Shown in pieces: positions 59,101 through 64,000 of a DNA stretch of 64,000 nt (position 1 is its first letter; each line of letters opens with the position of its first letter). Source of the DNA: Tubulanus polymorphus (taxonomy: Eukaryota; Nemertea; Palaeonemertea; Tubulaniformes; Tubulanidae); contig NC_134031.1 of the NCBI RefSeq assembly GCF_964204645.1, forward strand, positions 2,649,001 through 2,713,000. The letters are read 5' to 3'. Made by a program: the position numbers and the translations under genes. The notes beneath the pieces were generated by a model. That model made no database searches. It was not told the DNA's origin and saw only the letters and a list, made by a program, of their open reading frames with translations.

Positions 59101-62100
59101 GATAAAACCCACAGTAAGAAGAAGAGATAGTCTGACGTATCGACTCCATTCTTTGAGCCATTTCAAAAACAGATTTATTGTACAGTTATATTGGTTAATC
59201 TTTTTGACCACTTAATAGATCATACCATTTGCTTTGGAGTATTTCTTACTCAGTAAAGGCCAGTGAACTACGCTTTGCTTGTTGCGTGTTGATAAAGCTC
59301 CGTTAAGGCACCGACCTTCTTTATTTTGACGCCGTTTGATATTTTCCTCTGATGCCTTTCTTTTCTCGCATTGCCCGTTAAAAAAAGAAACCTTTAACTG
59401 AAACCTCTCTCGGCCAGCGCGTTCACGCTAATGAAACATTCTGTTTGATTCTTTGTGAAAAGTGATTGATTTATGCCCCGTGTTGTTGTGCAACTACTTC
59501 ACTTCAAGGCACTTGACGCAAGCGGCAAATGATACTTTAATAATGGCTTTCAACATTCCTGACGCTAAACCACTATTGGCTTATTGACGGTGTAATGTTG
59601 TAATTAGTTCTTTATCAACTCGAAGTTGCTGCTCTGAGTGCTCGATTCGACGTTGAAAGCCATTTTTCCGGCGTGTAGTTTCGAGAAACATTGTTTAAGT
59701 CTACGACGTAACGAACAAGTACATCTTATGCGAGGGGTTGAAAACCAATGAGTAACTCTCCATTCTTAAGTCGTTCCAACCCTAACAAATTCCAGTGCGT
59801 AATTCTAGAAAAGTAATGCCTTGTTCTCGTAGCAGAAATTAATATTCTAATTGACCAAAAATGAAACAGTTCTAGACCTCAGCGCAGCTGTCGTATATTC
59901 GCATGAAAATATCAGTGGTGACGACAGCGATAGGCAAATAAGACCGCTTTGAAAACACAGCCCTAGAAGGTAGCTAGCGAGTCAAGAATGAAAACAAAAA
60001 TGTGACGCAGCTGATCATACGAGGAACGTCGCCTGAAGTCGTCATTATTCTACGAATCTGCTGTAAAGGGAGATAATTATCATGCTCGTAAAATGCAGTA
60101 GGTTGTTTACACGCTCTGTTGAATTCATATATACATATATTCGACGACAGATCAATAAACTGCGTATGAACGTCACAACGTGTTTATTTCGCATGCGCCA
60201 TGTCGGCCTGCCTCAATTCTGTGACTTTTTACTTCAATTAAAACTGCTCGCACTTGACGTCCAGTATTACGCAGTGGGACGTGATTCCGTTTCGACACAC
60301 ACACACACAGCGATCGAAACGAAAGGAAATTGGTTTTCTATTCGAAGGCGTCACTGCCCGAAGGGCCACCTTTTCTGAAAGGTGGAAATGGCGAACTGTT
60401 TGTAAAAATGATCTAAAAACCTTTTAAAGTTTCGCGCGTGAATTCTAGATTCTAATTTCTGTTTGCTTTTGATGTATAACGTTTCACACCGATTAAAATG
60501 TAGTCACAGTGGTCGACCACGGCTGCAGCTAGAAGCGGCCACAAATGATATTTTCACATCGGTTCTACAATATTTCCTATCTTATCAAAATACCCTACTT
60601 TAAATAGAATATCAGCGTTGTTATGTGCTCATTGAAAAGATTTCGCCAACTCGCCAACGAGTCTTCCCGAGGGAGGGAACTGTTCGTTAATTTCAAAGAG
60701 AAAAGCGAACATGAAACGAACGAAGTTTGTTTTTATCTGTTATTCATAAAGATGAATATCTACTTGTAAGGAAATCGCCCACGAAAGAAAGTTACGTTCG
60801 GTTTCTATAATGTTAGTTTTCGTCAGAGCGTATTCTATTCACCACATTAAGCAGTTATTATCAGAAGAACAAAAAAAAAAAATCGCCAGAGTTTAGATTA
60901 TTTGCGATGCTGTCGAACGCACCTGGTACTGGTGAATTTTAAAATAATCGAATATCACAAGATGAAATACGTGTAATGTAATGATGCACGCAGTTATACG
61001 TCGACGCGTCCTTTCCGGATCGAAATTTGTAAAAGGCGTTTTGCAACATTTTTTGACGAAAAAAAAAAATGAATGAAAGTTTTCGCGCGATGGTCGAGAA
61101 ACAGGCAATATCATTAGGTTATAGTAAACGTAGCGAGAATAATTCGATTAGTATTTAGTAACTCAATTGAAGCGACGGTTCGTGATTCAAGAGAAAATCT
61201 GGCATTTTCGGTAAATCTATTTCATACATGCCTACAATCAGTTTATCGACGGTGCAGTTTTGCTCGCTGTGGTGGCGCCTCGGGACAAAATGTTATCAAA
61301 CCACCAGTCATTTCATTGCGTCCGTAGTAGGTACCGATATATCGTTAAAGAAGCGATGGAAAGAAGACAGCGAAGACTTTTAACCACGTCACTGGCTTAT
61401 GACGACCTGCGACACCTACCGACGCAACCGATTTTATCGGTGAATGGCGGCAACTGGCGGCTTACGGTAGGGAGACATAGGCCGGCTGTTTACCACGTCA
61501 ATCTAAATTCAACCCCCCGGCTCACATTGCGAGCAAATTCACTAGTACACGTATTTTGTCTGAAATTAGCATCATCGACCTTGGGAGCTAAATAAAGCAG
61601 CGCTTCATTTTAGCGACCTTGGGCTACACATCATAGAAGACTTGATCGGATTTATGAAAGATGCAGATATACCGCGTCTTATATCAATCGTCAGTTCATT
61701 AGGCTGAAAATCGTGGTATTCGTCCACGCGAAAACACAATTGCCGAAGTAGGATGCGTATCTGTGCGTTCACATAAAGACGTTCCTGGACAGTTTTCAAC
61801 GGGATCAAATTTCCATCCGGTGTATACCGTTACCTCATTATCTGGCTAGGGACCTACTGCGGCCATTTCGTGTGACATCTGCCATACGATGAAACAATAC
61901 AGGCCTATTCGTTTCCAATCAAGATACAGAATTAACGTATGATAGCCTCACCGGTTAGACTTTATAGCGCAAAAAGTCGGAAATCCATTATACGAAGACC
62001 CGGTTTTAAAAACAACACAATCCGACAATCCGGAGACATCTCTCCCAATTTTGCGAAACGTAATGGATACATGTTGATATGAACAGTTATCGAAAGGCTT

Positions 62101-62225
62101 CCACCAGAAATATAGTGATCAAAGACATCGTGTGTCTGGAGTGTTTTGGAGATTGAGATGATTCGATACGGCGAAAGTCTCTCGATGATTTTTTCACTTC
62201 ATTTAAACGTTGAACATAATGCGGC

Positions 62226-62420
62226 CTCTGTAGGCCAGTGGGATATAAGGTGTGTCTGTCTGTCGGTACTGTAGTGAGAGTCTATCGGTACTGTAGTGAA
62301 AGCAGGTTCGAGTCCTGCTCGTTGCTTACAGTGTGTGGGCAACACTTCGAGGCTGTGGTCCCGTCGCGAGGAATCCTAAAGGTTTAGTCCTGGTCTAGAC
62401 GTGAAAGCAAGATAAAGCAA
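62226..62420 (+). mobile_element. Possible tRNA-derived SINE
   Basis: TAGGCCAGTGGG (A-box-like) is followed by a short internal duplication of CTATCGGTACTGTAGTGA and then GCAGGTTCGAGTCCTGC, a good B box with a T-stem. About 80 bases of non-tRNA sequence and an A-rich segment (AAGATAAAGCAAAACAA) follow. The A-to-B spacing is too long for a functional tRNA, and no acceptor stem is seen. A short retroelement is the simplest reading. Confidence 0.4.
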
Positions 62421-63848
62421 AACAACCAATAGATACATGATTTTCGCATGCTTAGATAGCCTTCTATGAAGGAATTCGTATTTTGTGTCATCATGACGCA
62501 GGCCTGCAGATCAAAGCATCACTTTGATGCTGTTGATTAAATTATAATCAAAGCTATGACAAACATGTGAGGAAAAATACAAATATTCTAACAAACGCGA
62601 CTTGAATAAACTTTCCATTTCCACCGAACAGAAAACTTGATTCTATTTGATTTGAAAGCGGACGCTGAAGAACGTCTCGGGACATTAAATCCATTTTCGA
62701 TATATAAACTATTTGGTTATTCATCTATAGTAATGTTGTCCAAGTTCCATCAGAATACAGAAAACCGAGCGTCTTTTTTTCGTCTGGCAGCAAGAAAAAA
62801 ATACATTCATCAGAAAGTCAAAACCAATAGTTTGATACTGAAAACCATCAATTTCAACTCAGATGCTGCTTCCTAGAAAAATATTTAAAAATACCCCTAA
62901 TGATCCACCATTTTGAGACAAGAAAGTAGTTATATTCCGTTTTTATGGTATCTCGTTCATTCACGGCGTGGTTTGAAATAACTAGTCACAGCCACAGCCA
63001 GTGACACGTGCATACCGTTTCATAAATCAGATAGAAATCTGAATTCGTGACCGCACGTTTCCTCGTTACTGAATCTGCATGTAATAATTTATCACCAACA
63101 ACAACTTGTACGACTACATCGTCACTTTCCTCATACACGACGATGGCGATATTTTATCGTAGGTTGAAAAACTGATAACTCCACACAGAGCAAGGAATCT
63201 ACAATATTCGGTGACATTCGCGTCGAAGATGAAAATGCGCCAAAAGATGAATATTTCAGTTACGCTGACAATATATCCTGTTTGCGGCAAAAATATCGAA
63301 AGAGAAAGAACGGACAAGATAACGAGACAATTTAGTAATGTAACGATGACCTTTTCCTGTCAGTATCTTCGATTCCTCTAATAAAGAATAAAGAATGTCA
63401 ACAAGATTGTTCTGGCCATAGAAAAAGTTTCGTATATCCAATTCTTTACACGTCATAATTTAGTGTAACCGGAGAATTTCGTCTGGCAACTATGCTCTTC
63501 TAAATCCTCGTGGTCGATCGACTCAATGTCACGATGTCTCATCTCTCCCACGAGAATCTACTTTCGAACGGATTTTTATTTCACGCGGAATCCTGTTCGT
63601 TCATCTGCGCCCCGATTTCATTTTAACTCGGCGTAATCTAATTAAGTCTCTTCTATAGAGTGACGGCGCGACTACTTTTACGTTTCACTGAAAACATGTC
63701 CACATGACGAGAGGCACGCGACTGCGTGACAATCGTTAAGGTATCGATTTTGGGCAGGAAGTACGTACTCGGCTTGTTCTAAATGTAACAGCCACTCCGA
63801 TTGGCTGGCGTACGAGAGATCTAACGCCCTGCTCTCTAATTTTTCATC

Positions 63849-63879
63849 TATAAAAGTAGCTTCACTTCAATCGACACCA
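63849..63879 (+). promoter_or_regulatory. Candidate TATA promoter at right edge
   Basis: CTATAAAAG (TATA at 63849) is followed by TTCACTTCAATCG, giving a plausible start near 63878. It could drive an internal promoter of the glutamate receptor gene or a new gene to the right. An acceptor-like CCCTTCTAG follows at about 63902. Nothing downstream in the window confirms it. Confidence 0.3.
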
Positions 63880-64000
63880 GAAACGAATCGTGTGACTTTT
63901 TTCCCTTCTAGACAAGTTACAAGGGCATCACTGTAAACCTATATATGGTTTTTATGTTTAAACGATGTACAAAAATACGAGCGTTTTTATGGCGGATTTA

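Larger units (their letters stand above)
56141..64000 (+). other. Probable first intron of the glutamate receptor gene
   Basis: No further receptor exon is visible to the end of the window, so the first intron is at least 7.8 kb if the gene is complete. The open frame that runs on from the exon to about 56478 is intronic read-through. Other frames up to 111 codons (for example 61260-61595) show no family features. A SINE-like segment near 62230 and a TATA motif at 63849 are listed separately. Confidence 0.5.

Overview
This window is animal nuclear DNA. It is AT-rich, its genes are split by GT-AG introns, and it is dense in small repeats and fold-back elements. The gene content (a cyclooxygenase, a metabotropic glutamate receptor, DENND1, URM1 and a centromeric histone H3) fits a bilaterian invertebrate. 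A lophotrochozoan such as a mollusc, annelid or brachiopod is my best guess from gene and repeat style; this is inference. I see no bacterial, plasmid or phage content. Most short open frames in the window are chance.

Left part (1-23 kb): gene-poor and repeat-rich. It holds tandem and inverted repeats at the left edge, two facing 3' ends of a decayed LINE, a lone exon resembling the DDX51 helicase (5.9 kb, minus), and an intact single-exon SLC35G-type transporter (6.94-8.11 kb, minus). Two hairpin-rich blocks lie at 9.1 and 10.3-10.9 kb, a 47-bp minisatellite at 17.8-18.4 kb, and a cluster of CRE motifs at 20 kb.

Middle (23-47.4 kb): a four-exon gene on the minus strand (23.38-25.81 kb), whose pieces I joined by matching splice phases, encodes a 197-residue CENP-A/CenH3 histone. 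A 20-exon DENND1 (connecdenn) gene fills 29.08-44.50 kb on the minus strand; its introns carry MITE-like elements and satellites. It starts about 350 bp from URM1 (plus strand, five exons, 101 residues), so the two probably share a bidirectional promoter. A secreted Cys-rich protein with a faint ependymin-like look (46.1-47.35 kb, minus) converges on URM1.

Right part (47.8-64 kb): a small decayed copy of the last cyclooxygenase exon lies at 47.85 kb. It is followed by an intact nine-coding-exon prostaglandin G/H synthase (50.49-53.61 kb, plus, 593 residues). A short possible membrane-protein frame lies at 54.0-54.3 kb (minus). The first coding exon of a metabotropic glutamate receptor is at 55.70-56.14 kb (plus). 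The remaining 7.9 kb looks like the first intron of that receptor.

The genes do not form a pathway. They are independent housekeeping, trafficking and signalling genes. The observations most worth follow-up are the CenH3 gene, the cyclooxygenase with a YRWH heme motif and its nearby broken duplicate, and the varied fold-back elements.
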